Part shown: one piece after another, positions 12,801 to 27,700 of the stretch
How positions within the stretch are numbered: the stretch's first letter is position 1
How the letters are laid out: the number at the start of each line of letters is the position of its first letter
NCBI GenBank assembly: GCA_025345505.1
Contig: JANVCC010000018.1
Span: forward strand, 62,272,031-62,336,030
DNA length: 64,000 bases
Direction: 5' to 3'
Origin: Todiramphus chloris collaris
Lineage: Eukaryota > Chordata > Aves > Coraciiformes > Alcedinidae
The notes under the pieces: generated by a model
Told to the model about the DNA's origin: nothing
Database searches by the model: none
The model's input: only the letters and a program-made list of their open reading frames with translations
Translations under genes and position numbers: made by a program

Positions 12801-15800
12801 ATTCAGCGTGTGATAATTACAGTTCTCATCTGCCATGACTACAAAAGAGAAACAAGCTTACATGTCCAGTACCAGTAGAGGGAACTCATGTTCCTTCTGG
12901 AGAACTTAAAACGCTGTCTTCTATTTCTTTACGTTTCCTACTCTCATGAGATAAGTTTGTTCCTTTTATGGTTACATGTTAAAAAGCAAGACCTTTTTTT
13001 GTATTAAAGATAACAGAACTATGGGATACTTCAGTACTGCGCAGTAGCAAATATACATGTGCATTTTAACCTAAAACTAAAGAATTTAAACTTCACTGGC
13101 TGACATGGATGATCTTAATAGCAGACAAGACTTTAGAATACCTTATGAAGGGAATAGGTAAGGGAATAGAAAAAGCAAATGAATGTAGTGAAAGGAGAGT
13201 AAAGTGGGATTTAATAAAATGATTTAATAATTATCTTATGGGTTTTATGAGAGGAATAGCTTTTAAGGCACTAAAATGTTAATATAGGCATTTGCTGGTG
13301 GAGAGCCAGCTGAATATGAGCTAGCAGTATGCCCAAGTAGCCAAGAAGACCAAGAGCATCTTGGCCTGTATCAAAAATAGCGTGTCCAGCAGGAGTAGAG
13401 AAGTGATCGTACCCCTGTACTTGGTACTGGTGAGGCCACAGCTTGAGTACTGTGTTCAGTTTTTGGTGCCACAGTATAAGAGACATTGAGGTGCTGGAAT
13501 GGGTCCAGAAGGGCAGCAAAGTTGGTGAGTGGCCTGGAGAACATGTCTTACGAGGAGCAGCTGAGGGACCTGAGATAGTTTCATTTGGAGAAGAGGAGAC
13601 TGAGGGAAGACTATATTGATCTCTACAACTACCTGAAAGGAGGTTGTATCAAGATGAGGATTGGTCTGTTCAACTAAGTAACAAGTGATAGGACAAGAGG
13701 AAATGTCCTCAAGCTGCACCAAGAGACATTTAGATTGGATATTAGGAGAAATTTATTTACTGAAAGAGTGGTGAAGCACTGTAACAGGCTGCCCAAGGAA
13801 GTGGTGGAGTCTCAAAAATTGTGTTCAAAAGTTTTCAAAGAACATGTACATGTGGCACTTCAGGACATGGTTTAGTGGTCATGGTAGTGTTGTGTTGACA
13901 GTTGGCCTTGATGAACTTAGAGGCCTTTTCCAACCTTAATGATTCTATGATTTAATAAAGCTTCAAGTTTGTAACTGAATGGGAAGTATTTGGCTAAACT
14001 GGAAGAATAGTAATGAGCCAAGTATTCTAGGGCAGGCAGGACATGGGCTGAGAGGGGAGGAAAATACACTGTGCAGACAGGGAAAATGATGAAGTGAATG
14101 GAGTTATCCAGGGAGGAGCTCTGCAACAGCATGCCTTGGAACTGATCTACTTATTTAATATGCTTAGTGAAGCTGACCTAAAAGTAGAAGTCTGCTGATG
14201 CCAGAGTTGTAATACCTGTGATATTGAGACACTAGAGCCTGGGGATATCATACAGCTGAAACTGTGAGACCCTGACACCTGAATTAGACAGCAGAAGGAA
14301 ATATTGTAGCCCAAAATATAAAATGGTATCTTTAAGGTGTAAATAAAATAAAAGGAAGAACTTGTAGTAGAAGAGTTCTCCATGCCACTGGGGTGCAAAT
14401 GAATAGAGAAAAAATGAGTATATTAATTGAGCAAAAGGTGAATGAGCAAGTATTCATACACCCATGGAAAAAAGTGGAGTGGGGTCAATATGACAGGTGA
14501 CTATAAGGAATGATTATAATAACTTGTTAAGACTCTACCAAAGAGTTTTTTAAATAGCCATGTATTTGTTAAAGCATTTATTCATATAAAAGTCCATATA
14601 TAAACTGTGACCAATATTACTGTATTGTTTGTATGAGAATCATCCAGTTGTCATCTAATAAGATCGAACAAAGGATGTTTTCTGGATTCCATTCAGGCAT
14701 TAGGGCACAGGTGAATGATAAAGGAAAACTAATGCTATGTTTGTTTCTCTTCCGTCCTTCTCAATGCTGCCTTTCTTATCCCCAGGGGAAGTAGATTGTA
14801 AGGAGATGGGGGACTGTGTGCCAGGATCAGGATCTGCACCTACAGACTTGTGCCTTCCCGCACTTGATTACCTCAGGAGATGTTCTCAGGTATGATGAAC
14901 AGTCTTACACAGGTATTAACCTGGCCTAGGAAGCAGTGATAACCTCCAAGCTTTGCATCAATGGTTAGATGGTTTGCATAAACACAACAGAATCTGTGAT
15001 AAATCTATGGTATAAACCTGCACTGCCAGATGGAAAGTGGTGATCTGAAGCATTCTCATACCTTCTTGGCCAGCTAATGGTGGGAAAACTGAGGAGAGAA
15101 AAACACTCAGACCCAAGGAGCATGTGGGAAAATGTGTATTTTCAAAACCCAGAAGTAACATATTTAAAACTACATTCTTTCTTATTTAAACAGTTATTGT
15201 AAAGAGTGTTGGAAATGAATGATCGAAAAAAAAAGCCAACGCCAACAACTCTCAGATCTTAGGAAAAGCAACAAGTTGCACCCTTTAAAACGTGGCAGCA
15301 GCTGATCTGTACCATGAAAACAGAACTGAAGCTCAGGGAAAATCATTAATAATTAGAATGCTGGCAAGTTTCTTGTCATCTCCTTGCACACAGCACAGAT
15401 TATTATCCAAGGTTACTAGGACAGTTTTTGTCTGATTTTATAATATTGTTTGTATTTCTGTAGTACCTGTAGGACTGTTTGTGGGACCCAGGCCATGTTT
15501 TCTCTGAGTAAATATAAATGCATAACAAGGGATATTACCATAGCTGAAAGGACTTAATATCTAAATTCAGAGATAGTGGGTGGATTCAGTACACAGTCTG
15601 AGAGGAGAAGGCAGCTCAGAATAACAAACAGCAGACATGCCAAACTGTACTTGCTATCTTGTTCACCTAGAGAAATGTTTTGAATATCTGTGTGTGTATC
15701 TAATGTATGTTCCACTAAGTGTATCACATCACTCTTCTTCATCCTTACAAACCCCCATCCACAGTGAGGCAGAAATATTTTCTCCTATTTAAAAGAAGCA

Positions 15801-18800
15801 GCCATTTTTATCTTGTTATACCTTATAACTTGCCAATGGAAGAAGAACAGAAATGAATAAAAAGAAAACCTCTCTGTATATTGCAAATACACGGTTTACT
15901 TTAGAAAAGCCTTGTAAAATTCTGGTAACATCTCGGCTATAGCACAGTTATGCAAAATTTGAATTTGCTGTGTAATGGACAACTCAGACAATGAAGCCCT
16001 GAAGTAAATTTGTACAGGTCCTTTTATCATTATTTACTTAGTCCTTCAGAGCTCCAAAATATTCTGCATACACCTAATGGAGCTTCCTAGGTCACAGGCG
16101 TATTCAGATATTTGTCTTTCATAAACAAGGATGGAGCACACTGTCTTCCCCAAAATATGTTACTTAAATTGCTGTTCTCCTTCTCTTTCTTCTCCCAACC
16201 CCTTACTTGTCAATGAACAGAAGCCTTCTGGCCTTTAGCTGTGTTTTTCATTTACAGTAACTGCTGGGTGAACAGAATAGATGCTGATATTGTGCTGCTT
16301 TCATAGCTTTTATTTTATTTTACATACCTGTATTGTATGTGATAACTTTTACAAACTTCTCCGTATATATTTATATTTTCTTCTGTTTTTCTCTTTCCCT
16401 TCCCTCCACCCCCTCACCCTTGGACCCCAAGTTGTTAGCCAAAATCTATAAAATGCCCTTGAAACCTGTTTTCCTCAGTGGCCGTCTGGTTAACTTGCCC
16501 CGAAGAGTGCAAGAACACTCAGCAAGCAGCGAGGATGGTATTGAGTGCATCCTTTCCGACTTTGATGATGACACTGGTAAGTGCATTGAAAGCAATAAAT
16601 GTGGAATTAATCAATTCCTTCTTCCACATTTTGCCAACTGAAAAAGGGGGGGGGGGGGGAAACTTTATACTTTGTCTCCCTGTTTACACACACATGTGCA
16701 CGCAGAACTTGGAAGTTCAGGTCACATCACCTTTTTTATGTTAAAAGACAGAGCTCATATATGAGAAAAATACAACCTCGCTCTTGCGGCAAGATAAAAA
16801 TATTTTAATAATATTTTAATTATCCTGATATTCATAATCCAACCAGTATGTATTTCTGAGGACTGACACAAAAATACTTTCTAGACCACAGCTGAAGTAA
16901 AGGAGTGAAAACGTTATCAGGTTGGTATTGGCAGGCCTGCCTTTAACAGAAAAAATATTAATGTTGACTTAGAGTTTAGAAAGATGAAGGATCCTTGTTT
17001 AAATATGTTTCCAAAATTATATCCTGCGGTCTGTTGAACTAAATGGTGTGTTTCTAAAGCCCAGAAAAAGTGATAGGACCTCTAGAAAAACAAGCAGCAT
17101 TTGTCCGCTAATTATTTGTGTGGCTTATATGGGTTGTGGATTAATCAGGGTTTTGATGAACTAGATCTGTGCGGAGTCAAGCAGTAGAAGAATGCAGTCT
17201 TACTGCTTCTGGTCCCATGACAGACCTTTGAAGCAGTACAGTCACTTCTGAGTATCTGAACTACTGAGCTTTTCTGACCTGGTTGCCTCCTTGAAGAGCC
17301 AGCTCCAGCCAGGCAGGAAGCAGGCTGACTCCAATGCATTTCATTCACGTGCCTCTTGGTACCTACTTTTATCTAGGCTCTTCCATCACACGGATTGTCC
17401 TGTTCCACTACTACCCTGGATAAAGGAGACAAAAGCAGCAGCTTTCTGGAAAAAAAAAAAACAAGCCACAAGTCCTAGGGGTTGTTTTTTTTTTTAAGAG
17501 CACTTTTATTTCTCTCTATGTATGTGGTCTTTTTCTCTCTGCAAATTTTAGGATGTTTACCTGGGATGTGGGAGAACCAAGTCACTGAAATCTCTGCTTT
17601 AAGTCAGGCTTGGGACTTTACTTAGGGCCTCCCCACCTCGGGTGAGCACCACCTGCCTACTGTCTGAAGAGACTCTGCTGAGACTGTTCTGGACTAGTGT
17701 GAGTAGTAAACTAAGAAAGAAGACCAGAACAAGGCCTACATGAAGAAGGAAGCATGAGACAAAACAGAAACTTAATAAAAAGGGGAAGGAAAAGAAGACC
17801 ATCATTTCAACAATTGCTATTGCCCACAACCATTACATAGTAACAGCGAACACACAAGAACCCATAATCTTTAAGTTAATTGAGTTCTTAGTCTCCATCA
17901 CTTTCCAAGGGAAAGTTCCACCTGTGGTCAATACAGTATCTCACACATGGTTTTTAATCTTTGTTTCCTTGCATATAGGCCTTATCAATGTCTGGATTAT
18001 TCTGCTGGAAGAATTAACAACTGCCATATCCAACTGTCCCCGGCAGCACCAGCCTCCTACTTTGGATCTACTCTTTGAATTGCTGAGGGACGTTGCCAAG
18101 ACACCTGGTAATGAAAGAGCTTTATAAAATGTGAGCCAGTAGAGCTCAAACCTCTTAGAATCCTAAAAACACTTCTGTACAGTGTGTTAGTCATGCTAGA
18201 GCTGCACAGACACATTCTAAAGTAGAAAGGGATTTTCTTAGAGAGTAATCTGTTCCAGTTAGTGCATTGTTCTATATTGACAAAAGGCATCTTGAAAGAG
18301 TATGTTGAATGTACTTTTACACTTACTGCACAAATAAAGAGGTGCAGTACTTTACCAACGTCCTAGCCACAGAAAATGTTTGCCTGGTGTCCAGGAAATG
18401 GAAAAAGAAAATTATATAGTCCTTTAGACTGCCGGGGAAGACTGTAGATAAACAGTTGGCTAAATATTCATATCCTACTTCATAACTAGATCTAAAACTT
18501 CTTACCCCCCTCATCCCACAAAAACAGCTTCAGAAGATGCTTTCTTTAGCATCACCCCTGGACTCAAACTTGGAACAATTTAGCAAATTTACTGTGCATG
18601 TAGGGTTTATAAGTGAAAATATGCAACCATCATTGTGTTTATTTTAAGGACCAGGATTTGGCATTTATGCAGTTGTACATCTTCTTCTTCCCACGATGTC
18701 TCTTTGGCTCCATCACAGCCATGGTGACCATTCTTACTGGGATGTGGCATCTGCTAATTTCAAGCATGCCATTGGACTTTCCTGTGAACTCGTAGTGGAG

Positions 18801-19531
18801 CACATTCAAAATTTCATACACTCAGGTATGTCCTTGTGCTGTCACATCTACTCACAGTCATCAGTGACGTGTTACTGAACAGCTTCTTGAGGAGATGGTT
18901 TCACTGCTTTCTTTGTTGCTTAAGCATAAAATAAGAGGAAGAGGGTTGAAAATTTTTGTGTTTGTCTTTTTTTTTCCTTTCTTTATAGGGTTTAGAATTA
19001 TGGAAAAACTTAACTTGTAAGGGACCTGTGGAAGCTATTTACTCCAGCTTCCTGCTCAGAGCAGGGTTATCTTCAAAATTAAATCATAACAGTCTATATT
19101 ATACTTTCCAAAAGAAGATACTAAGGGGCTTTAATCATAAAGAACTAGAATATCTGAATTTCTCCAGTACCACTTAAGTCCAGACATTTTATACTGTTAA
19201 CATCAAAAGGATTTGTCCTATTTCAGTGTGATGTCATATATGTTTCAAAATTGAACTCTAGTGACAGATGCATAAAATTTGGTTTCACAAAGTCTCCAAA
19301 TAGCAGTAAGCGTAGCAAGACTGTTTATCTCTTAGTTATAATGAAAAGGCTATGATGTTAAAACCAGTCTGTGTCTTTTCCTTGTAGATATTGGTTATGA
19401 AAATATGATCAATACTATGCTGAAAGATCTTTTCAAGTTGCTGGTAGCCTGTGTAGCAGAACCAACAGAAATTATTTCCAGAGTTGGCTGCTCTTGTATC
19501 AGGTAACACAATCTCTTCACTCTGTTAGCAT

Positions 19532-19566
<35 letters not shown>

Positions 19567-22500
19567 TCATATATTTGAAGAACTTGTGGACTCATTAAGT
19601 TGTCTAACATCTCAAAAGAAGTCTACATTTTATCTTTTTCTTGTTACTTGAATAATGACTGTTAGACTTGCTAACCTCCTCTTGCAGTTTTCAGTCTGCT
19701 TCAGAACCTGTGATTTTAGGCATTACCATATAGATGATTCCCATAATAAGCACTTGTTATTTATATGCAGTTAGTGATTAATTCTTAGGATAAATAATCA
19801 AGAGTCTTTCTGTTGGAATTCACAGGTCTTTAGAGGTAATTATTACATTTCGTAGGCTTCAGGTTATTACACTCATAATCAAAATAAGCAGTGCATTATA
19901 TAGTTACACATTGTGTGGTTCTTGTCCTGGCAAGATGACTACTTGAAGAGGAAAAGCAAAGAAAATAAAATTCAAACCTATAGTGTAATTACAAAAATAG
20001 GTCAGGGTAACAGCTGAGGAGATTGGATATTATCAAGTAGTTGCTGAATAGGCCTTTTCTTCTGTTTTCAATCTTCTCCAATTACAAGTAAGAATTGTCT
20101 GGTTCCTTCTTGAACATGGTCACGTTTTCCTGTGTCTTTGCAGGTATGTGTTAGTGACAGCAGGGCCTGTTTTTACTGAGGAGATGTGGAGGCTTGCATG
20201 TTGTGCCTTGCAGGATGCATTCTCTGCCACTCTGGAGCCAGTAAAGGTAAACCACCTTTTTGCTGACAGTCAAAATGTAATCACACTAGTTACAGACTCA
20301 CTAACTTTTGACAGGTTGCTTTTTCTTTTTCAGAACTTTTTTTGGTACAGAGACAGGAAAAGAAGTGTAAGGATTACATGGTAGCTTTTGGTTTTTTGTC
20401 AATTCACAATGAAAGGTGTTGAATCAACAATGGAGATTGAAATCAGTTTTTCTAAACACTTAGAGACAATGCTGGTTGCTAACAGTCCAGGCTTATTTTA
20501 AGTTGCCCTGCCAATATGAAATTATAAGAATTAAGTAGGTGAAAACTTTCTTTTTGATCCGTTTCTTCCTCTGGATTGTCTAAAACTAGACAGAATATAA
20601 AGCTGCTTACTTGATCCTTTGGGTCAGATACATCAAATGCTAAATAGCAGCGGACCTCCTGATGGTAATGGGACAGATCACTCTGAATCCTGTATTACAC
20701 ACGAACAGGCTGGACAATGCTACAGTCACTGACTTCATTTAACGCACAGTGAAAGTCTGATGTTGTGTCTCTCTATAGAACCTGTTGGGCTATTTCCACA
20801 GTGGTTCTGAAAGCTTTAGTGGAGATGCCTGTGAAGTGAAGGTGGCAGCCCCCTCTCTCTCGCCAAGTGCTGAAGCTGAATACTGGAGAATCAGAGCCAT
20901 GGCACAACAGGTACTGCCTGACATTTCAGGGGAAGTCAAAAAGCCTTTTAAACTTGGGACTTTTCTTTATGAAAAATACATCTTTACCACCACCTTCCTC
21001 ACAAACTCAATGGACAAAGATTTCCTCATCACCAGACTAACATTTGTTTATCTAAAGTATTGAGAAAAAGTAATGAAAACTAGAAAAAACCCACAGCCTT
21101 AAAACTGTTCTCCTGTAAGTAGGAACTAGGAATGCTTAGGGTGAGAGAAGTACTAAGGAGGACTGATAAGCCTATTGTGTAATGTAGCTTTAAAAATGGC
21201 AACCCTAGCATCAGTATGAGTGTTTTTGGTAGGGAAAGGGAAATAGTAGTGTCACTGTGAATCCTGATCTAGAATGTCATATTTCTGATTACTCTGTTAA
21301 AGAATAATAAATTCAAAGGACAAAAAATGCACTAGAAAAGAGACTGTGGTATGAAACTAGAAAAACAAGATTTCTTCAAACTATGAAATCAGAGTTTGAA
21401 GAAGAATACAGATTTTCTCTCTATAAATACCTGGACATATATTGCAGAGGAGAAAGAGTTACTGAGAACTAGAGAATAATGCTGACATTTAACAAATTAT
21501 TGCAAATCCACCATTAGCTCCTAATCAGTAGAGCAAGCCTGGAGAAAACCTTCTCAGGGTCCTATTGACTACAATGGTTGTTCATTTCATGCAAGTGGTT
21601 ATTTGAAACAACTTCCCTGAAACGCAGCAGACTGAACTTAATGACTTGCAGGGTACCATAAAACTCTAAATACTCTATGACAGTTTCATCATGGGAAAGC
21701 AGCTGGATTAAAAGAGCCAATAGATGTTTGGTGTCAATTTCTGCCTTGATTAATCATACCCCTGACTCTGCTTGAAAATCTGAGACACACAGACCTGGAT
21801 TCATGATCAAAAATAACGTGTCAGAGGCAGAAGTTGTTGGAATAGAAAAAAATGTTTAAATCTAAGTTGTAAAGATGCAGAACTCAAGAAAGCAGGGAAT
21901 GTGGCATTTGTACTTTTCTTGTAGACGCTATCAGTGACACTCCCCCAGTCCTGAGTTCTCAGTGAGGATTTGACAAAACTACTAAATGACAAAACAAAGC
22001 TACAGCAACTGGGAGTTGCTTCCCCATTTCTCACACAACAAGTTGCAAGTTAGGTGTCTGTTGTATCTTCATGGCTGAAAATAATCCAACAACCAAAATT
22101 TCTAGGTACAACACCCTAACTGTGCAAAGAGGTCCTTGTCTCCACTACACATGATATTTTCTGGTCGTAGTATACAGACAGTAAAAAGCTTATTCCGGCA
22201 TTTGGTATAATGCCTTATGCAAGTTCAAAGAAAAAGATGTCTGTCCTTTGCCCTGTGCTTTGCTGGGTAGCCCATGTCTCAGAGACTGTTTTACCAAAGC
22301 AGCATGCTCCAGGGAAGTTGTGTCTGGGAGGATACCTTGCATTCTCTCCATCACTATAAAATAAGTTGTCATAACAGCTCTTTCACAATGCAGAAAATCC
22401 TCTTAGGCCTCTCAAGTACCCAGCACAAGTACTACACTTATTGTTTTATGTAACTTCTTGTTTTCTAGGTCTTCATGCTAGAGACACAGTGCTCCCCAAA

Positions 22501-24734
22501 GACCCCCAGCAACAAGGAAGGGTTTGAACATGCCCAGTCATGTGTGCTCATCATTGACCTGCCACCAGATAGAAAACCAAATGGGCATACCCAGAGAAGG
22601 TAAAATATCTTCTCAGGAAAATACCATGTCATTAAAAGCAAAATAAAAACATTGTCAGGCTGTCAGACATGTGATCCAAGCCTGGCAAACCATGCTTCCC
22701 CATAGTTCTCATCAAAAAATGAAAAACACCAGTCAAATGAAAACTAGGTTTTGTGACACAGGAGACAATGGGATAATACTATCTGCTCTCCAAATGTTCC
22801 CATGATCGTATACCGGTGAGCAGGCACATGCAAGAGCTGTTACTGTTCTAGACAAGCCTGTGTCAGGGTCTATGGTGTGGCTCTTAGAAAGCTAAATAAG
22901 AAAAACATGTCTAATATAGTAAAAATTGCTAGGTTACGAATACCGGAATGATACATGAGGTCACACAAAGCTTTCAACTAGAGGAAATACAAATTAAATT
23001 AAGAAAATAATTCTCATAGGTAACACTAGGAAAATCCTTCCAATATTGCGATTCTTTTCTTGAAGAAGTAAAGTTAAAATACCCATTTGAAGAAAGCTTT
23101 GGAAGTACTGTAATGTTTGTAATGATACCTAGCAAACTAAATAATGTTTGCTTCATTAATAGACTTTTAAATTCAGTATTATGGAATTAAGAAGGTAGAA
23201 GAAGTGGATGGATAAACTGGAGCAGTATAAATTGATGAGACCACATCCAAAGCTGTGAAACTGTCAACATATTGATCTAGGGAATGTTGATTTTGCTAGG
23301 TGCTTTATTTTTGTACAAGTCCTTCAATGTGTTACCACTTCAGAAACTCACGTGTTTGCATGACAATTTGATCCTGTCAAAGAATACTTCTTTTTGCTTG
23401 CACTCAGTTGTTTAAACAACTGCTGTAACATCAATAGGGTCAAAAATTAACATTCTGCATTCAGGGTTTGTGTTTATATTGCAAGGTATGTAATACATGG
23501 CATGAAATTGCTTCTGTACCACTTCAGTCATCATTCAAAACTAAACTATTGCTTGCAACAAAGAGCTGGAATGTGATGGTCCTTCTTTGGATGGACAGGA
23601 AGAAAGACCATTCAAGATGTCAATATTCTTATGCAACTGTACAGAAGTTTCTCCCAAGAGCAGGTGCTCTGTTGCTTTTGCTTCATCTTCAGAGAACAGA
23701 GCCCTGCACAGAGATAAAGAAAGGTTAAGGTCACAGACTAAACCCTTCCTTTGTGGTGGGAAAATACCTGATTTATTCAAAAGTTTGCAGATTATTCTTC
23801 TTGTTATAATGAATGCAAAGCAAAAGACTGGAGTACTTCCCTCTCCTGGCATTTAAGGCCATGCAATCTAACAGGCTCTATTCTTAAAGACAGTGTGTCT
23901 CTTGCTTGTCTTTTGACAAATAAATAAATGAATACATCTTGCAATTAATGCAAACTCTGAATGCTCTCACGCCGCGCTTTGTATAAACAACAGCAAAAAG
24001 TGTATATCCCAGTAGGCAAATTTTCCCCCAGCAATGCTCATTTTTCACCAAAACAGGCTCAAAGATTGACTGTGCCACTGTTTTTCATATTATTTGCTAC
24101 AGCAGTGCAGTAATATGCCAGTCTTGCATGCTACTAACTGTGGCCTTTCAAAAGTTTTACTTTAACCTTAGTGGGGTTTCTCTTGTCCCTTTTTGCTTTT
24201 GTTTCCTAATGCTGCATCGTTTCACAGGAAGCTGGGGTAAGGGAGCTTTTCTTCTTCCTAAAAAGTAATACTATATTTCAGTTTGAAACTTTGGTCAGAA
24301 TAAGAAAATACTGTCCTTAACCAGCTTTGGCACTGTGTTTTCACCTATAGTTCTGTACTAGTTTCCTTTGGAATTGAGCAGTACTTTAAACTGTCCTTGT
24401 AAATCGCCTTTTTGGCTTTTACAGGGAAAGCAGATCTCCTACATTCTGATCCTGGTTTTGGAGCAGGATTAGTCTCCTGATATCAATGCAAGCACTCTTT
24501 TAACTTTATACATGCTCTTAAGAGCTTTCCTGAGTCAGAGCCTCTAATGATTTTTACAGCAGAAAACTACTCTCCCATAAAGAGCTCCAATGTGTGTATT
24601 AATCATCAAGATTTTAGCACTGTCAGATAATAAGACTACTATATTTTACTGATGTATCAGCACTGAGAGCTGTGTCATGGCAAGGAAACTGACACAGGTA
24701 AATTAACCCAAAGCAAAATTTTGTCTGATTTCTC

Positions 24735-24766
<32 letters not shown>

Positions 24767-27700
24767 GGGGGAGGGGAGTTTGTTTTGGTAATTTGAAAAC
24801 ACTTTTGTAAGTTGCTTAATGAAAATAGAATATTTTTTGCAACAACAACAACAAAAAAAGTAAAGGCCTACAACTGAACATCTCATATTACCTGAAGATT
24901 TACTTTGATTTAGACCTAGAACTTCAGTATTGCAAGCAAACTGAAAAATCTCTTCCTTCCTTGATAGCAATGCTAATTAAAATGTGACCCATCATAGTTC
25001 CCTAAATCAAAACAAATAGTGCTATATGTATCAGATCATCATTTCCATTTAAAACATTACCATTCTAATCTTACGTAAGGACATTTTTTTTTTTAATGCC
25101 TTAAAATAGATTTCACAACTTATAATTTTAAATCCATAAGATACCACACAACGATCCTGTCCACCCTTTCTTCCTAGCCTCCCTTGCCTGTAAGATGCTC
25201 CTTGTGAATTCTCTGGTGAATGACCTGAAAACTTTGGTTAGAGGCATTTGCCATTCCTGGGTTCCCTGAGCAAATCAAAAATCAGTGAGATCCAGAACAA
25301 CTCACAGCATCTCTCTAACAGGAGCTCAGCTAAGAATCACCTGGTATTATATGTGAGAAACAGGGTTAGGAATAGATATTTCCATGCTCTCTCAGTGTTC
25401 AGTTTGAAGTCTTAAGAGCAGTGAAATGTGCCTTCAGCAAGACTTAAGCTTCTTTGCATGCTCCATTGCACCGCTGATGTTTCTGTAGATTTTATTTTTT
25501 TTATTGGTTGGTTCGTTGGCTCTTTGTTTCATTTTTAAGAAGCACTCCTGGCATTAGTGGAAATGGAAACTGAGCAGTAAACTAGTTCTGGCCTCAATTT
25601 GTCCTGGCAAAGTTAAGGTTGCTGGAAATGCTGATGGAGGAATTTTAAAGACAGTTCAACTTAGTCAAAGTTCCATCAAGAAAATCAGAAAATATAGTCA
25701 GGGACCTATGACAGAAGTGCTGCATAACTTGTGTGTTAACAAATTCCTCAGCTATACCAGGCTGAAATATTGGGAGTCCTTGCAGCTGCTGTGAAATTGA
25801 AACATAACCAGAGTATGTAATCCCTCGGTGTTAGACATCCCTGGAGAAAAGGGCAAAAACTATAAAAGAGCTTTGTTTGAATACCACGTCTACACCAGTG
25901 CTATTAGCGTGCTTGTTGTGGACTGGTATTTTTCTTAACCAATAAGAGTGTCTTCCCTCCTAGGAAAGTATTTGAAAGAGTAACTGAAAGACCATTCTAG
26001 ACAACTTTATCTTCCTCCAATTTTGTAACAAGGCTGTGAAAATTTGGCCTTTCATTTGCATCTTTCATGTTAGATTCTAAAATATGAGGTATTCCTGTAC
26101 TTCTAGTAAATGCACAATGCACCATTTTTATATTATTTTTTTCCTCCTCATGCTTGGTTTACCAAGTATTCCTTTCAGGACAATAGTTGTGAGCTTGCTG
26201 TCGCACCAGGTACTGCTCCAGAATTTATATGACATCTTACTGGAAGAATTTGTGAAAGGCCCTTCTAACTTGGAGGAGAAAATGACAATACAAGTGCCAG
26301 AAAACAAGTTGGCCGGTTTTCTCAGGTACATCTCCATGCAAAACTTGGCTGTCATCTTTGACTTGCTGCTGGACTCCTATAGAACAGCCAGAGAGTTTGA
26401 CACCAGACCTGGCTTGAAGTGTTTGCTGAAAAAAGTGTCTGGCATTAGTGGAGCTGCCAACTTGTATCGCCAGTCAGCAATGAGCTTCAACATCTACTTC
26501 CATGCTTTGATTTGTGCAATCCTGACAAACCAGGAGAACATCACGGCGGAGCAAGTGAAAAAGATCCTCTTTGAAGATGATGAGAGAAGCACAGACTCAT
26601 CACAGCAGTGTTCTTCAGAAGATGAAGACATTTTTGAAGAAACTGCCCAGGTCAGTCCCCCACGAGGGAAGGAGAAGAGACAGTGGAGGGCTCGGATACC
26701 ATCTCTGAGTGTACAGCCTGTCAGCAATGCAGACTGGGGATGGCTAATCAAGCGACTTCACAAGCTCTGTATGGAACTGTGCAACAACTATATCCAGATG
26801 CATCTAGACCTGGAGAATAATGTAGAGGAGCCTCCAGTGTTCAAAGGTGACCCTTTCTTCATTTTACCATCCTTTCACTCAGAAACCTCCACCCCGTCAA
26901 CCGGAGGGCAATCTGGGAAGGACACACCATCAGAAGATGACCAGAGTCAAATCAGAGACCAGCTGGGAGACAGCCTGACACCCCGAGGAGGGAGTGGAGA
27001 AATGTTGCTTCTGCCCCCACCCCTAAGCCCTAAACCAGAGAAAAAAGAGCAAACCAGGAAAAAAGAATGGTGGGAGAGTGCTGGCAACAAGATCTACACC
27101 ATAGCCACTGACAAAACTATCTCCAAGCTCATGACAGAATACAAGAAAAGAAAGCAGCAGCAGGCCATGACATCCTTCAACAAAGAAGTCAAAGTGGAAA
27201 AGAAAGGGGAGCTCCTGGGTTCAAGAGGGCCCGACTCACCCATACTCCAACGGCCACAACATCTTATAGATCAAGGTCAAATGAGGCATTCATTCAGTGC
27301 TGGTCCAGAGATCCTGAGACAAGAGAAGAGACCACGCTCAGGATCCACAGTCAGCTCCCTGAATATATCTGTTAGGGATGCTGAGGCCCAGATACAGGTA
27401 AGACATACTTGTAGAATGCTAGTAATATTAGCAATAATTAGAAAGGTATATGTAAATATTTTTTTCTATTGGTTTTATTATAATGATTATAATCTCTTCA
27501 TGAAATGTGTTCATTACCTAAAGAAGTCATCATGATGAGGACTGGATATTTCAGTGGCTGGCACTGAATAAAACCTGATTCTGTTGTAGCAGAAGAAAAT
27601 CAGTCTTCAGGGAAGTGTTGTTAGATGTGTACTGCTTTCAAGAGTGCTTCTGTGACTGGGGTCAAAGCTGCACTTAGTCCTGAGAACCAACAACTACAGT

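Noticed and set aside
13271..13722. Minus-strand frames of 82 and 88 codons
   Set aside because: They are antisense to the CR1 fragment.
26084..27535. Long open frame of 483 codons as a stand-alone gene
   Set aside because: Only 26167-27397 matches ARFGEF3; the two ends run into introns past a good acceptor and a good GTAAGA donor.
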